Below are positions 1 to 11,010 of a stretch of 64,000 bases of DNA, piece after piece. Position numbers and translations under genes: made by a program. Positions within the stretch are counted from its first letter, which is position 1. Every line of letters begins with the position of its first letter. This stretch comes from Atriophallophorus winterbourni (Eukaryota; Platyhelminthes; Trematoda; Plagiorchiida; Microphallidae). Below the pieces are notes generated by a model. It was not told the origin of the DNA. It saw nothing but the letters and a program-made list of their open reading frames with translations, and did no database searches. The DNA lies in NCBI GenBank assembly GCA_013407085.1, contig JACCGJ010003084.1:1-64000 (forward strand), given 5' to 3'.

Positions 1-2288
1 TTTTTATACAAATGCGCAATGTTTAGTCAACATTTAGCGAAATTGATTAATATCTGTGTAGACAATTTCCCTGATCTCATTGCTGTGACTGAAACTTGGT
101 CTCAATCGAGTGAGACCGATAGTAAACTTTCTATGAATGTGGTGGAGTTGTAGGTGGTGTTTCGTTGTATTGTCACAAGCGACTAAATATAAACATCATC
201 TCGGATAGTGATCTCTCACTCACTGACACGCTCTGGTGCTTACTTGACCAGGAATCTGGCGACAGCTGTACAATCTTGGCCATATGCCACTCACCAACAC
301 AACACAAATATATGCTAGTTGAAAGACTTCAGCAATTCAACGTTCGGCAACAAGCTAAAATGCTAATCATCGGGACTTTAAACTTTGGCGGCTATACTGC
401 AGAGGCCAGCATCCAGCAAGCTCACTGTAGCACAAACTTCGCGAAGTATTCGAACTAGTACCGTTGTACAACTACGTCTTCAGCCATACACGAATAAAAG
501 TAACAGATCGGCCATCTCTTCTGGACTTTGTTTTGACTCCAAACGCATTGGTTATCGAATCAATCACCTACGAGGCTCCATTGTGGCGAAGTGTGTCGTG
601 CTCATGTTATATTAGGACTGCAGTGCTTTGAGACAGCGATGAGAAGAAGGTCATCCGTAAAGTTGACTTTTGGAGACTCTGAGAAGCACTCTGTGAACTA
701 AAAGTGATTTCAGTTACTCAAATACACATTACAACTCATTGCTAAACTAACTTCAGATGCAAATCCAATCAAACTCTAGATTTATTCGGAACAAAGATGT
801 CCGCAACTTCTGATTTACTGTTCGCAGTAGAACCAGAAAATGAATTTCACTGAAAAGAGGAGCCTGAGGGATTCATTATAATCTTGCTACTCTTGCATCT
901 TGGTTTCAATTTTGTTACCCTGCTCCCCTGCATCTCGAAAATTATGGAGCGCATCCTAACTGAGTGTATCGTAGGTCACCGTGAAACTAAAGAACTTTTA
1001 TCAGCAGCGCAACATGGGTTTCACGGAAACAGATGTTGTCACTTAAATTTACGTATCACACTGGATGATTAGACAACGTCTCTTGACCTTGGATACCCGT
1101 TCATGCCTGCTATATTGTTGCGTCAAAGGCATTCGATAAGGTCATTCACAGCGTGCTTCAGCTAAAGCTAGTGCAATATGGAATAGCAGGAAACTTATTA
1201 TCGTGGATAATGGATTATCTGATCGATCGGCATGTGCGAGTCCGAATTGACGGCGTTCTATCAAAAAGAATCAGCGTCACAATCGGCGTCGCTCAAGAGT
1301 CAGTGCTCGGGCTTATCCTTTTGTTGTTTTACATAAATGATATTGCGCAAGTAGTACGATGCACGATGGTTCTTTTTCTGATGGCATAAATCCGATCGAT
1401 TGTAGATTGTTTGATGCTGCAAGAACATTTGGATGCCCTGCATCACTGGTCTCAACTAAATCAGATGCCTTTAAACGTATGTAACTGTAAAATGTTACAA
1501 CTTGGACGACAATACAAACATACATATAATCTTAGTCATGAAAACTTGACTTGGACCAGCGCTGATAAATATATCGGCATCTGGATTACTAATAACCTGA
1601 AGCCAAATAGTCATTGCGAGATAATCTTCAACAGTGCAAGCGGTATCTAGGGAATGGTGAGAAGGATATTTTGCCGGTTATCTGCTAAAACCCTCCCACC
1701 ATTGTATTTACTTACATCCATTCAACGATAGAACATATGATCCTAGTTTGAGAACCGTGGCTGCGTAAAGACATTGAATTGTTGGGTAAAATTTACCACT
1801 GAGCGTCGAAGCAAGTTGATGGGGTGCAGCGCATCCCATACCAAGAGCGTATGGCCACCTTTGAGTTGACCGATTTTATACAAATTAGAGAAAGGAGCGA
1901 CATGATCCTAACACATAAAACACTGCGATGAAAAATCAGCCTCTCCGCGATATGATAAAAGTTAGTACTCTTAAGAATACACGGAATCATTCAAGTTCTC
2001 TCGTTATACCGAAATCAAGACTCGATTATACATGTCTTATCATCTTGGTGCGTAATTGCTATCATAAAATATTGTGAACGCTACTACGATCCGTGATCTC
2101 AAATCGAAACTTGATACTTATATCAAACAGCACTCAAATATCGGCACTGTATATTGACCCCATATGACCCCACACAAATCAAACACCTCGATAGAATTTT
2201 GATTGCATCCTCTGTATTTGTTATAGATGTCATCCAATGCTACATTTTAAGCGATCGCTTTTTTCATGATACAATTTTGATACCTGAT
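1..2288 (+). mobile_element. CR1-like non-LTR retrotransposon, degenerate copy A
   Basis: Translated fragments follow the order of a non-LTR ORF2. An endonuclease start (residues ending IAVTETW near 60-100) is followed by reverse-transcriptase pieces around 900-1,070 (ISKIMERILTE, AQHGFHG), 1,150-1,380 (RT palm and YINDIA) and 1,410-1,650 (MPLNVCNCKMLQLG, IGIWITNNLK). These match the better copy at 31.8-35.7 kb in order and spacing. Many stops and frameshifts, and a damaged FADD region, make it an old pseudogene. The copy starts before the window. Its 3' end abuts the oppositely oriented copy at about 2,288. CR1/Jockey-group assignment is from motif style only. Confidence 0.8.
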
Positions 2289-3409
2289 TCAAATTCAAAT
2301 TCAAAGTAATTCAAAGTTTTAATGGTCCAAAAAGTAAATACTTTACATTAACCACAGATTAAAAATATAGGGAATTCATAAAAACAGCACAAATGTTTTA
2401 TACACATGGAAAGTCAGCATGTGTATTCAGGTGCAAGGTTGGGTTTGGTCAACATATACTTGTCAAGTTCAGCCTTGAACATGTTCAGGCTTGTTGCGCA
2501 AATGTTATGTGGGGGCAGGGAGTTCCATAGAAAACAGACTCTGACAGCAAAGAAAAACCTTCGACAATTTGATCTGGATTGTGGAATAATTAACTTGTAT
2601 CCATGCGATCTGCTACCACGTGCTTCTTGCCGATGAAACAGGTGTTCAAGTGGGTGATCCACTGTATGCAGAATGTTGAAAAGCAGGATCAAGTCACCCC
2701 TGAGACGACGGTACGAAAAGTCAAAGAGGTTTAGTGTTGCAATCCGCTCCTCGTATGGCCTGTTTTATAGCCCGGTCACCAGTTTTGTAGCGCGGTGGTA
2801 TACCCGTTGCAGCAAGGTCATGTCCTTTTGTAACCATGGGAACCATGCTTGAACAGCATACTCCATTGTTGGTCTGATATAGGTGTTAATTATACGTGGG
2901 AGTATCTGCTTTGAGAAACGACCAAAGATCCTTCTGAGTAATGCTAAGATTTGGCAGGACTTTTTGTATACAACAGAACAGTGCCGTGAAGACTTCAGGT
3001 TACTGCTAATCCACACGCCCAGGTCTTTCTCTTCAGTAACCCATGAAAGTTGCTGAGATCCCAGAAAGTATGTGAATTCGAATGATTTACCGACGTTCAA
3101 CATTTTACATTTTTGGATGTTGAATGGTAAGCAGTTCCGCAAGGACCAATTATGAAGTGCTTCGAGATCTTTTTGGAGAATTTGGCAATCTTCTATAGTG
3201 CGTATGGTAGTCCAGACTTTGATGTCATCCGCAAATAAAATGATTTTGCTGCGTACGATTTCGGGTATATCATTCGCGTGCACGAGGAAGAGTATTGGCC
3301 CCAAGTCCCAGCCTTGAGGCACGCCACTTGTAACTTCTTCTCGAGTTTCACCAGACTGATTTTGGTAAACTAAATTTGTTAGTCGAAGTACATTTTCTTC
3401 ATTTAACAC
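2289..3409 (-). mobile_element. CR1-like non-LTR retrotransposon, 5'-truncated copy B
   Basis: This minus-strand copy begins inside the reverse transcriptase and runs to the 3' end. Its 3' terminus is marked on the plus strand by short repeats of ATTCAA at 2,289-2,316, the same (TTTGAA)n-type tail seen at 35,664-35,691. Being 5'-truncated with a simple-repeat tail is normal for target-primed reverse transcription. It is younger than copy A, because 214 codons are still open. Confidence 0.88.
2414..3409 (-). pseudogene. RT C-terminal half of CR1-like ORF2 (copy B)
   Basis: The first open stretch (3,409 to 2,765) starts in the RT palm. It shows TSGVPQG, then ILFADDIKV (the catalytic FADD box), the CNIQK/KCKMLNVG region and the thumb signature YIRPTMEYAVQAWFPWLQKD. 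After a stop the same reading continues in another frame (2,692-2,414) with the family C-terminus (RRFFFAVRVCFLWNSLPP). The N-terminal endonuclease and RT fingers are missing, so it cannot encode a functional enzyme. Confidence 0.88.
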
Positions 3410-3756
3410 AGAGTATTTACATATTTTTTCCTGAAACTAGTCAGTAGAAGCAAATTGTCCGAAAAAAATTCATTGTAGTTTCCAGTAGAAAAAGTATGAA
3501 AACCATCCATAAGATGTACCTACGAAAATGAAATTTCACCGTTTAATGCATGTCATTGTAAACACTATCTAAACCCAAAATGTGAATGGTCGATTGCTAG
3601 GATGGTCGAACGTATTAAATGTTTAGTTTATCATTCGCCACAGAGTCGGCTAACTTCACTTATCGAAATGTAAGTTGCTGCAGAATCCTCTACATATGTC
3701 TGATAACTACTTGTCGAATTATTATTGTCATTCGATGAAGCACAGGCTAAAGTTAT
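3410..3756. other. Unassigned AT-rich interval
   Basis: Lies between copies B and C of the CR1-like family. No coding region, tail repeat or hammerhead core was recognised on either strand. Confidence 0.5.
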
Positions 3757-4815
3757 ATGGCGATCATCACAGGGATGCTTGACTTGCACCAGCAAGCAAC
3801 AATACTAATTATGGGTGATTTTAACCTGCCTTCCCTTTATCTCAAAGACGTTTACTCATCACAAACTCTAGAATACCGATTTAGAGAGGTACTATATTCA
3901 GTCCCTTTATACAACCATGTTCACGTATGCACTCAGCGATAGGTTCTGCCCGCCCTTCCGTCTTGGATTTGGTGTTAACATCGGGAGAACAATATGTTGA
4001 AGCTATCGGATTTCAGACACCGCTGCGTCTTAGTGACCATTCACTGCGTGATTTCGATTGTTTGCAGTACTCTAAATGGGGTGGTTCGTAGTGTAGATAA
4101 ATTGGCCCCAAGTAAATCTGTCGTGCAGATTCAGCATTGGCGGACGGACCACATTAGCCCTGTCTCGTAAATTTTCTGAAACTGAAGATCGACGAGAACT
4201 AGCCGATCGTTCCTAAAAGATCCGAACATGAAATTAGTTTTCTTGTCCGCAGCAGAACAGCAGCTGAAGCAAGCAGCGTGGATGCAGCATAAAGACAAGA
4301 ATACTTCTACATCTTGACAAAATTTTCGTATGTTACGCAACAAAATTACTTCACTTATCCGATAGGTAAAAGAAGCGCACCAATTGATGCTGCTGTCAAA
4401 AATGGAACGCAATAAATTTCCCAAACTAAATGTAAGAAAATCCCCAGATGCGGAAGCATCACACCGAATGTGACCAGGTTCTGTCATCGTTAGCTTTGTA
4501 AACCGCTTTCCAGCCTGTTTAACTATTCGTTGCCTAAGGGAGTGGTAGCGAAAGATTGAAAGTACAGCGTGATAACACCTATATTCAACGGCGGCTGCCG
4601 ATCTGACGCTGCAAATAATCGTCCCGCCACACTAATATCTGTTATTGGTAAGGTCATGGAACGAATAGAATAGAAATAATGGTTGCACACTTTGAATTGC
4701 GTAATTTGGATTCGCCAGGGCAACATGTATTTTAATATCATTGCATTTGTCTTACAAATCTTCTCATTTCGTTGGACGACTGGACGAAGGAGTTTGATAG
4801 CATTTCTGGCATTCA
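3757..4815 (+). pseudogene. CR1-like ORF2 fragment (copy C), endonuclease to RT
   Basis: The start (LIMGDFNLPSLYL, then EYRFREVL) is the endonuclease C-terminal half, closely matching 33,185-33,360 of copy D. RT linker and finger pieces follow (MLRNKITSLIR, HQLMLLSKMERN, VRKSPDAE). Relative to copy D, roughly 230 bp between MERN and VRKSP are missing. Stops are frequent. The CR1-like reading ends near 4,815, where it changes to sequence of a different RT family. Confidence 0.85.
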
Positions 4816-5549
4816 CGTCTTTTACTTAAACAGAAAGAAGGGCTTAGTCCGTTTTAACGGTTTCAGTTCAGAAGCCATTAAAATTCACCGAGGCGTCAAA
4901 CAAAGATGTGTTCTTGCTCCCACGCTGTTCGGCATTATCATTGCTATGCTTTTTAATCACGATTTCAGGACGATAACAGAAGGCTTTTACCTACGCACGG
5001 GAAGTGATGGCAAGCTTTCAAACCTAAACCGGTTAAGAGCACAAACCAAGGCCCGGGATGTGCTATCTGTGACCTGCTGTTTGCTGACGATGCATCCATT
5101 ATCGCTCATTCCGAAGAACACATCCGGTCGCTAATGGAATGTTTTTCGTCTGCATGCAAAGAATTTGGCCCAACAATCATCATGAGCAAGAACAAAGTCC
5201 ATTTTTAAGGGATTGTATCGCCTTCAATCATCACTGATGGAAACTGTCATCTTGAACCAGTACATTATTTCACATATCTTGGATCAACCATTGCAGTTAG
5301 CCTCTCGCCAGATACGACTGTGGATATGGTGATTGGCTAGTCACTTTGTCTCGATTAAACCCTTGTGTATGGGGAAATCGCAAGTTAACAGTGATGACAA
5401 AGATGATTGTATACAGCGCATGCGTACTAAATGCCTAACTGTAAGGCAGTGAAACATGAATCATCAACGAAACAAACAAATGAATGCTGAATACTTTCCA
5501 GTTATGAAGCATCCGCCGTATCTTGAACTTATCGCGTTTGCTAAAGTGC
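4816..5549 (+). pseudogene. RTE-like (family D) reverse transcriptase fragment, part 1
   Basis: From about 4,830 the reading shows GVKQRCVLAPTLFG, GFYLRTGSDGKLSNLNRLRA and the catalytic LFADDA box at about 5,078-5,095. It then has HLEPVHYFTYLGSTIA (5,240-5,300) and RT thumb residues MLNTFQL.SIRRILNLS up to about 5,545. These are the signatures of an RTE-like family also present at 27.7-30.2 and 52.9-54.5 kb. It stops exactly where the Gypsy LTR fragment begins at 5,550. Sequence homologous to the remainder of the C-terminus is at 10,745-11,010, which suggests the element was split by later insertions. Confidence 0.82.
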
Positions 5550-5653
5550 TGCAGTGGACCCAAAAATAGTCTAGCACTACACACAAATGGCAAAATGGAA
5601 AGAACTCACTAAAAGACCAAAGGAACAAATGTCCAAATAAAGATCCGTGAAGT
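5550..5653 (-). repeat. 3' LTR fragment of the Gypsy/CsRn1-type element
   Basis: This segment matches 7,219-7,338 (the inner part of the 5' LTR), with a few indels and substitutions. On the minus strand it follows the truncated reverse transcriptase without a gap, so the deletion removed most of pol together with the start of the 3' LTR. Confidence 0.75.
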
Positions 5654-6049
5654 CCAACGGTAGGGAGTTGTGACTGCCGTTTTAGGTATGTCTTCCTCGG
5701 CTACCGGGATGTGGTAATAAGCACGAACTAGATCAAGCTTACTAAGGATCATTTTGGCACAAAGAATCGAAGAAAAATCTTGTATATGTGGCACTGGATA
5801 TCTTTCTGGGACTGTTTGATTGTTAAGATCACGGTAGTCGCCACATGGCCCACAGGCATCTGAAGTCGTCTTGGGAACCATATGAAGTGGTGACGACCAG
5901 GAGCTGGAAGAAGGACGGATGATCCCGAGCTCTAGCATGTGCTCAAATTTGGCTCTTGCGATCTTGAGTTTGGACAGGTGAAGTCGCCTAGGTCTGAAGG
6001 AGACTGGTGGTCCGCTAGTGACAATGTGATGTTTCACGGAGTGGGTCAC
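5654..6049 (-). pseudogene. Reverse transcriptase N-terminal part, Gypsy/CsRn1-type
   Basis: The reading includes HHIVTSGPPVSFRPRRL, GIIRPSSSSWSSPLHMVPK, the YRDLN box and LSKLDLVRAYYHIPV with the first catalytic aspartate, then KTAVTTP. After that the protein runs into LTR sequence. The YxDD catalytic box, RNase H and integrase are absent. Confidence 0.88.
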
Positions 6050-6707
6050 TTTGTCTGTCGGTCGTGGGGGCTGGATGGGAATCCATAAAGTATAGCACTA
6101 AAAGTCGAAGTTTCTGGAGTGACAGCTTTGATACATGACACCTGTGAAGAGGTTGTCGTATCTAATAATCTACGCTGTTCTACTTTGACAGTTAGACCAA
6201 AGTGAGACAGAAAATCGATACCGATTATTTGGCAAATAACCTCCGCGATGAGAAACACCCAGGGAAAACTGCGTCTTAGTCCTAAGTTGCGGGTTATCAG
6301 GCGTTGTCCGTAAGTGTTAATACGAATGCCATTTGCTGCCTGAAGAGTGTAAAACGACGGTTTAAAGGTGCTGGATGTGGAGGTATGACGCTAATTTCAG
6401 CGCCAGTATCGACTAGGAAACACAGGCCACTCGCTTTGTCTGTAATAAAGAATCGGCGATTCGGGTTTGGTGGGCTGGCAACAGTCGTTATCGTTACTAG
6501 CTGGCCCGTGATTTTGACGGTTTTTGAACAAGGGGAGTTGCACTTTGAGGCTTTATCCCCATATCGTTTGTGATACCAACATATGCACGGATGTCTTGGA
6601 GATCTAGACTTAGATCTTGAGCGAGGTCGGTTGCGAGATTTCGATAAAAGTGAATTTATCCCGAGGGTAATTGGGCCACTTGTTCTTTCAACTCTGTACA
6701 AGAACAT
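6046..6707 (-). pseudogene. Gag zinc finger and protease region of Gypsy/CsRn1-type element
   Basis: An arginine/serine-rich stretch (RNRPRSRSKSRS) precedes a finger reading CWYHKRYGDKASKCNSPC, a C-H-C-C arrangement rather than the canonical C-C-H-C. The aspartic-protease active site FLVDTGAEISVIPP follows at about 6,390-6,430. Reading continues in another frame through 6,258-6,046 (IIGIDFLSHFGL, the protease C-terminal segment). The frame changes show it is broken. Confidence 0.85.
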
Positions 6708-7111
6708 TGAGGGGTGCTGTGTGCAGAAACTTCCGTAATTTGGTCAGACTTTTTAGCTTCAATAATCTTATCCGCTGCTTGCGCTAGCTCGTCTAGTGGC
6801 ACGTAGGTATTCAAACCCGCTAGAACTTGGCGTGTGTCAGATGGAAGATTCTTTAACCACAACTGTTTAAAAATACCTTCGTCCATTTTTGTACCGCCAT
6901 GTAGGTCTTTAATATGGCGAATTAATTGAGAGGGTTTTCTATCGCCAAGCTGCATCTGTGAGAATAGGGTGTCGAGCTTTTGCTGCTCAGAGATACCAAG
7001 TCGTTCTATCAGTGCGGATTTCAACTATTCGTAAGGATCATCCTCGGGCATGGCATGAATTAAGTCAATGAGTTCTTCAGCTACCTCTTTACTTAAAGAG
7101 GAATCGCTCAT
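6656..7111 (-). pseudogene. gag: Gag (capsid region) of Gypsy/CsRn1-type element
   Basis: Translation starts at an ATG at 7,111 (MSDSSLSKEVAEEL) and meets a TAG at 7,027-7,025. It continues in the same frame with LKSALIERLGISEQQKL, LGDRKPSQLIRHI, QLWLKNLPSDTRQVL and LDELAQAADKI. This is the retropepsin-era capsid-like block typical of metazoan Gypsy Gag proteins that form the virus-like particle. The in-frame stop makes it a pseudogene. Confidence 0.82.
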
Positions 7112-7200
7112 GATGGGGTGTTAAGTGAGTATTCCAAAAAATAAGCCAAACCTTTACAAATACGAAGTTATCGTAAATGAAAAAAGTAGTTTGTAGGAGT

Positions 7201-7215
7201 AGACGGGCTCACCAA
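7201..7215 (-). other. Probable primer-binding site (tRNA-Trp type)
   Basis: On the minus strand, three bases after the LTR end, the sequence starts TGGTGAGCCC. This resembles the complement of a tRNA-Trp 3' end (TGGTGACCCC). CsRn1-clade elements are known to use tRNA-Trp. The match is imperfect. Confidence 0.5.
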
Positions 7216-7218
7216 TTA

Positions 7219-7593
7219 TGTAGTGGACCAAAAAATAGTCTAGCACCACACATAAAATCGCACACAAAATGGAAATAACTCACTTAAAGACCAAGGGAGC
7301 AACTGTCCAAATAAAGATCCGTGATGTCCAACGGTAGCAAAGTGATCCACACAGGAAAAGTGCAAGAGATGATGGAATCCAAGGTGCGGAAAGCGCTTAA
7401 ATTTTGGAGGATCCGTTAATCACAATTCCGGCACGCGGCGACCCACGCAAACTCCGCAACAAAGTCTGAGTTCCAAATTTTATTAACCGCCAAAAACTAT
7501 ATTGTACAAGCATTAATACAGGGGAAGTATACATGGCTAAAAAACGAATAACTATACAAGGTCAAAATTGTATGTACGAAATACGAAGTTACA
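7219..7593 (-). repeat. 5' LTR of the Gypsy/CsRn1-type element
   Basis: The boundaries are TGTA at the outer end (minus-strand reading from 7,593) and TACA at the inner end (7,219), giving the usual TG...CA LTR termini and a length of 375 bp. About 105 bp of its inner end is repeated with small differences at 5,550-5,653. The next base outward is the first base of the SR2-like RTE. Confidence 0.75.
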
Positions 7594-7629
7594 AGGACGG
7601 TCCCAAGCCCGTCTGAGAAAGGAGGAGGG

Positions 7630-10600
7630 TTGGGCTTAGGGCTAGCAACCCTATCCCGTAAAAGCTACATTGCTACGGAAACGATGACAACAGATCCGAA
7701 AATTCTACTCAACAATGGCTACAGGAGTGACGCGAACCTTACAAAAGGTCCCATGACGGATGGAGATGAAAGCCGAAAGGAAGTTTCCACCCCGATGGCC
7801 GATCTCCTTGCGCCGAAAAGAACGATAAGACTTGGTTGCTGGAACGTTCGAACGCTGTATCAAGCTGGCAAGCTGGCTCAAGCCATACATGAGCTCAACA
7901 GGTATGATCTGAGTATACTTGGAATGTCCGAGGTGAGATAGACCGGCTCTGGTCAGCGAAAGCTAGATAGCGGTGAGACTATTATCTGGTCAGGAAGGCA
8001 AGATAACCTCCATCACGGTGGAGTCGCTCTGCTTGCAAGCAGAAAGACCAGCAGCACGATCATGCAATGGAAGTGTGTAAACGAGCGACTCCTATATGCC
8101 AGACTAAACTCGAGATTTTGCAAACTCTCGATTGTGGTAGCGTACGCTCCAACAGAAGATGCAGTCCAAGAGGAGAAAGACAGGTTTTACGAAGCCATGC
8201 AATCAGTCTTGAGGGTCATCCCGAAGCACGACCTACTGGTGGTAATGGGAGATTTTAACGCTAGAACAGGAACTGTAAATACAGGCAGAGAGCGTACCAT
8301 GGGAGTGCATGGTGTTGGCCTACAGAATGATAATGGGAGAGGCTACTTGACTTCTGCGAAGAGAACGATCTTGTCGTTGGAGGCACCCTATTCCCCCACA
8401 AAAACATCCATAAAATAACCTGGTCTTCTCCGGACGGCAGAACAGAAAGTCAGATTGATCACATGATGATAAATGGTAAATGGAGGCGCTCGTTACAAGA
8501 TGTGAGGGTTATGCGTGGTGCCGATATTGGTAGCGACCATTTCCTGGTTGTGGGAAAGATTTGTTTGAAACTGAGAAGGGCAAATATCGGAATTCAGCGC
8601 AGCCCACGGTTGAATGTGAATAAGCTGAGCGATGAGGCCACGAGGAAAGCTTTTGGCAACATACTGAGAGAGGAAATCAGCGCCCGGCCCAAGGATTCAA
8701 TGACGATTGATGTTTTCAACCGCACACTAAAGGCAGTCGGAGAAAAAGTCCTCGGGTACAGACAGAGGGGCAAAGCTTCGTGGATCTCGCCGAAAACCTG
8801 GCAACTCATAGAAGAGAGAAAATATATAAAGAAACGCATGCTGAGCAAGAATCCGTCTATTGAAAGGAATGCAATCACTGAAGAGTATAGAATGAAAGAT
8901 AAAGAGGTTAAAAAATCAGCGAGGAAGGACAAGAGACGGTATGTGGAAAACCTGACACAGCAAGCAGAAGAGGCGTGCCGAATGAATGATTTGAGAACGT
9001 TATATCAGATTAATCGAAAGCTCTGCAATCGTAGTCAGGCAAGCAATCTAACAAGTGAGGACCCAAGGTGGAGATGTGATAACTGATGCGAAAGAAGTGT
9101 TAGCCAGATGGCGAGAACATTTCGAGCTCATTCTAAACCGCCCACCGCCTCAAACCAACGTCGATATACCTGAGGCAGCTACAGACCTTGACGTCAACAC
9201 AGACCCCATCAGCCTCCAAGAGGTGCAATTTGCTATCCAGAGGTTGAAAAATGGGAAGGCACCAGGTGACGATGGAGTGTATGCCGAACTGCTCAAGGCG
9301 GAAACCGAAGAGACACCGAAAGTTTTGCGAGACCTATTCCAGAACATCTGGGATACTGAGCAGATACCGGACGCCTGGCGTTCGGGTACTATAATCAAAC
9401 TTCCGAAGAAAGGTGACTTGAGCTACTGCACCAATTGGCGAGGTATTACGCTTCTATCAGTCACGAGCAAAGTATTCTGCCGCATCATTCTCCGACGTGT
9501 CTCCAATGCAGTTGAATCCATTTTACGACAAGAGCAAGCCGGGTTCAGGAAAGGAAAATCTTGCATTGACCAAATCTTTGTCCTCCGTCAGATCCTGGAG
9601 CAGACACATGAATGGAATGCAGAGCTATGTGTGGCCTACATAGACTTTCAGAAGGCTTTCGATAGCGTTCACCGACCAGTGTTATGGAAAATCCTCCGTC
9701 ATTACGGTATACCATCAAAGATAGTAAATCTCATAAAAGCCTTTTATGAGAAGTTTGAATGCCAAGTCGCTCACAATGGAATGCTCACTCAGAAGTTTGA
9801 GGTTCGTACGGGAGTGAGGCAAGGATGTATCCTCTCACCGATACTCTTCTCTCTAACAATAGACTGGATTATGAGACAGGTGACCGATGGCAGGGCAGCA
9901 GGCATTCCATGGACCCCAGCGGGACCGCTAGAAGACCTGGACTATGCGGATGATGTTGCCCTCTTGGCGTGCAAGATCAGTGACATCCAGAGCAAGAGCG
10001 ATCGACTATCCGAAATTGGCAAGACGGTGGGTTTAGAAATTAACGCTGGCAAATCGGAGGTAATGCGGAAGAATGTTCCGGAGCAACCACCAGTGTTCGT
10101 GGACGGTCAACCGCTCAGTGAGGTTACAGATACAGTCTACCTTGGGAGCAAACTGACTGTAAATGGTGACTGTGAAGATGAGGTCAGGAGAAGGATCGGA
10201 AGGCGAACCAAGCATTCTGCATGCTGAATTCCATTTGGAAATCCTCCGCTCTCAGCATTAACACGAAGATCAGACTCTTCAAGAGCAACGTTCTGAGTGT
10301 GTTGCTGTATGCATCGGAATGCTGGAAGACGACTACTGCCATTGAGCGCAGAATGAACGTGTTTCAAACTAAGTGCTTGAGAAGGATTCTTCGAATTTTT
10401 TGGCCACACACCATTTCGAATGAAGAGCTCCTGAGAAAAACTGGTCTGGAGGTGGTATCTACCGTAGTCAAAAGACGACGGTGGAGATGGTTCGGTCATG
10501 TCTGCAGGATGGATCCCAGTTCGCATACGAAGGTAGCCATTCACTGGCGTCCGCAAGGTAAACGAAAAAGGGGACGGCCCAAGGAAACTTGGCGCAGAAC

Positions 10601-10724
10601 GTTGGAACGCGAACTACATGCACAAGGATTCACGGTGCAGACGGCAACGGAAGCAGCGGCAGACCGGAACCACTGGCGTGAAGTTGTCTTCGCCTCATGT
10701 GCCACCCGGCACGGAGAGGACTGA
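7630..10724 (+). pseudogene. RTE-clade ORF: apurinic-type endonuclease plus reverse transcriptase
   Basis: The endonuclease is at 7,630-8,540: LGCWNVRTL, a TAG stop at about 7,939 in place of a sense codon, VAYAPTEDA, VVMGDFNAR and the terminal GSDHFLVV. A frameshift near 8,400-8,450 leads into the linker (8,463-9,086), rich in basic residues. A second shift near 9,060 enters the RT (9,055-10,227) with RLKNGKAPGDDGV, NWRGITLLS, QAGFRKGKS, YIDFQKAFDSV, GVRQGCILSP and the catalytic LDYADDVALL at 9,937-9,960. A third shift near 10,215 leads into the C-terminal region (10,221-10,724) with RRWRWFGHVCRMD and GRPKETWRRTLE. With one stop and three frameshifts repaired it would be about 1,030 residues, the normal RTE size. 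It is recently dead but not functional as it stands. Confidence 0.92.
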
Positions 10725-10740
10725 GTGAGTGAGTGAGTTT
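10722..10740 (+). repeat. (TGAG)n microsatellite tail of RTE element
   Basis: Four TGAG units follow the end of the ORF directly. The short copy at 11.6 kb ends in a related (TGAC/TGAATGA) repeat, supporting this as the 3' terminus. Confidence 0.8.
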
Positions 10741-10744
10741 GATC

Positions 10745-11010
10745 ATTGAACATACGGCACTTGCGCTACTAATACGTTTGAAAAAGGAAAAATGAAAGCT
10801 CTTGACATTGATCCTACTAGTTAGGAAGGAATTGCACTTGACCGCTTACTTTGAGGGCTTTGTGTAAAGCGTCGTCTGCAAGCAGGGAAGGAGCGGATAC
10901 AACTCTCGACTGCTAATTGTATATCACATCGTCAGCGCACAACAAATCGAGCGCTGAGTAGAGATTGTTCATCCCGCATTGGACTGTCTAGTCATTCGAA
11001 AAGTTGTAAA
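10745..11010 (+). pseudogene. RTE-like (family D) C-terminal fragment, part 2
   Basis: The reading MKALDIDPTS.EGIALDRLL, CVKRRLQAGKERIQL and SRDCSSRIGLSSHSKSCK aligns by eye with the family D C-terminus at 53,057-53,365 (MKALSIDPASWEELAFDRLHWR, RRLRTGEKRIQLLAAERR). The basic cysteine/histidine end is typical of this family. The likeliest reading is that this is the far side of the element interrupted at 5,549; about 60-70 codons between the two parts are missing. Confidence 0.75.

Larger units (their letters stand above)
5550..7593 (-). mobile_element. Gypsy/CsRn1-type LTR retrotransposon, internally deleted
   Basis: Read on the minus strand it has a 5' LTR (7,219-7,593), a primer-binding region, gag, a zinc-finger/protease segment, an N-terminal part of reverse transcriptase, and then a 3' LTR fragment (5,550-5,653). 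The RT runs directly into LTR sequence, so the rest of RT, RNase H and integrase are deleted. The CsRn1/Kabuki/Boudicca clade is suggested by the C-H-C-C spacing of the Gag finger and by a primer site beginning TGGTGA, as expected for tRNA-Trp priming. Stops in gag confirm it is dead. The whole element sits between two parts of a family D element. Confidence 0.85.
7594..10740 (+). mobile_element. RTE-clade (SR2-like) non-LTR retrotransposon, nearly full length
   Basis: The element begins GGACGGTCCCAAGCCC at about 7,595, a start shared (reverse complement) with the short copy ending near 11,910. It has a short 5' leader, a single endonuclease-RT ORF remnant and almost no 3' UTR, and ends in a TGAG microsatellite at about 10,722-10,740. 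One compact ORF, a very short 3' UTR and a tetranucleotide tail are typical of RTE elements, and the residues resemble schistosome SR2. It lies immediately outside the Gypsy 5' LTR, with no spacer. Confidence 0.88.

Noticed and set aside
7705..10753. Minus-strand frames of 60-139 codons over the SR2-like RTE
   Set aside because: Shadows of the plus-strand ORF, with no independent motifs.
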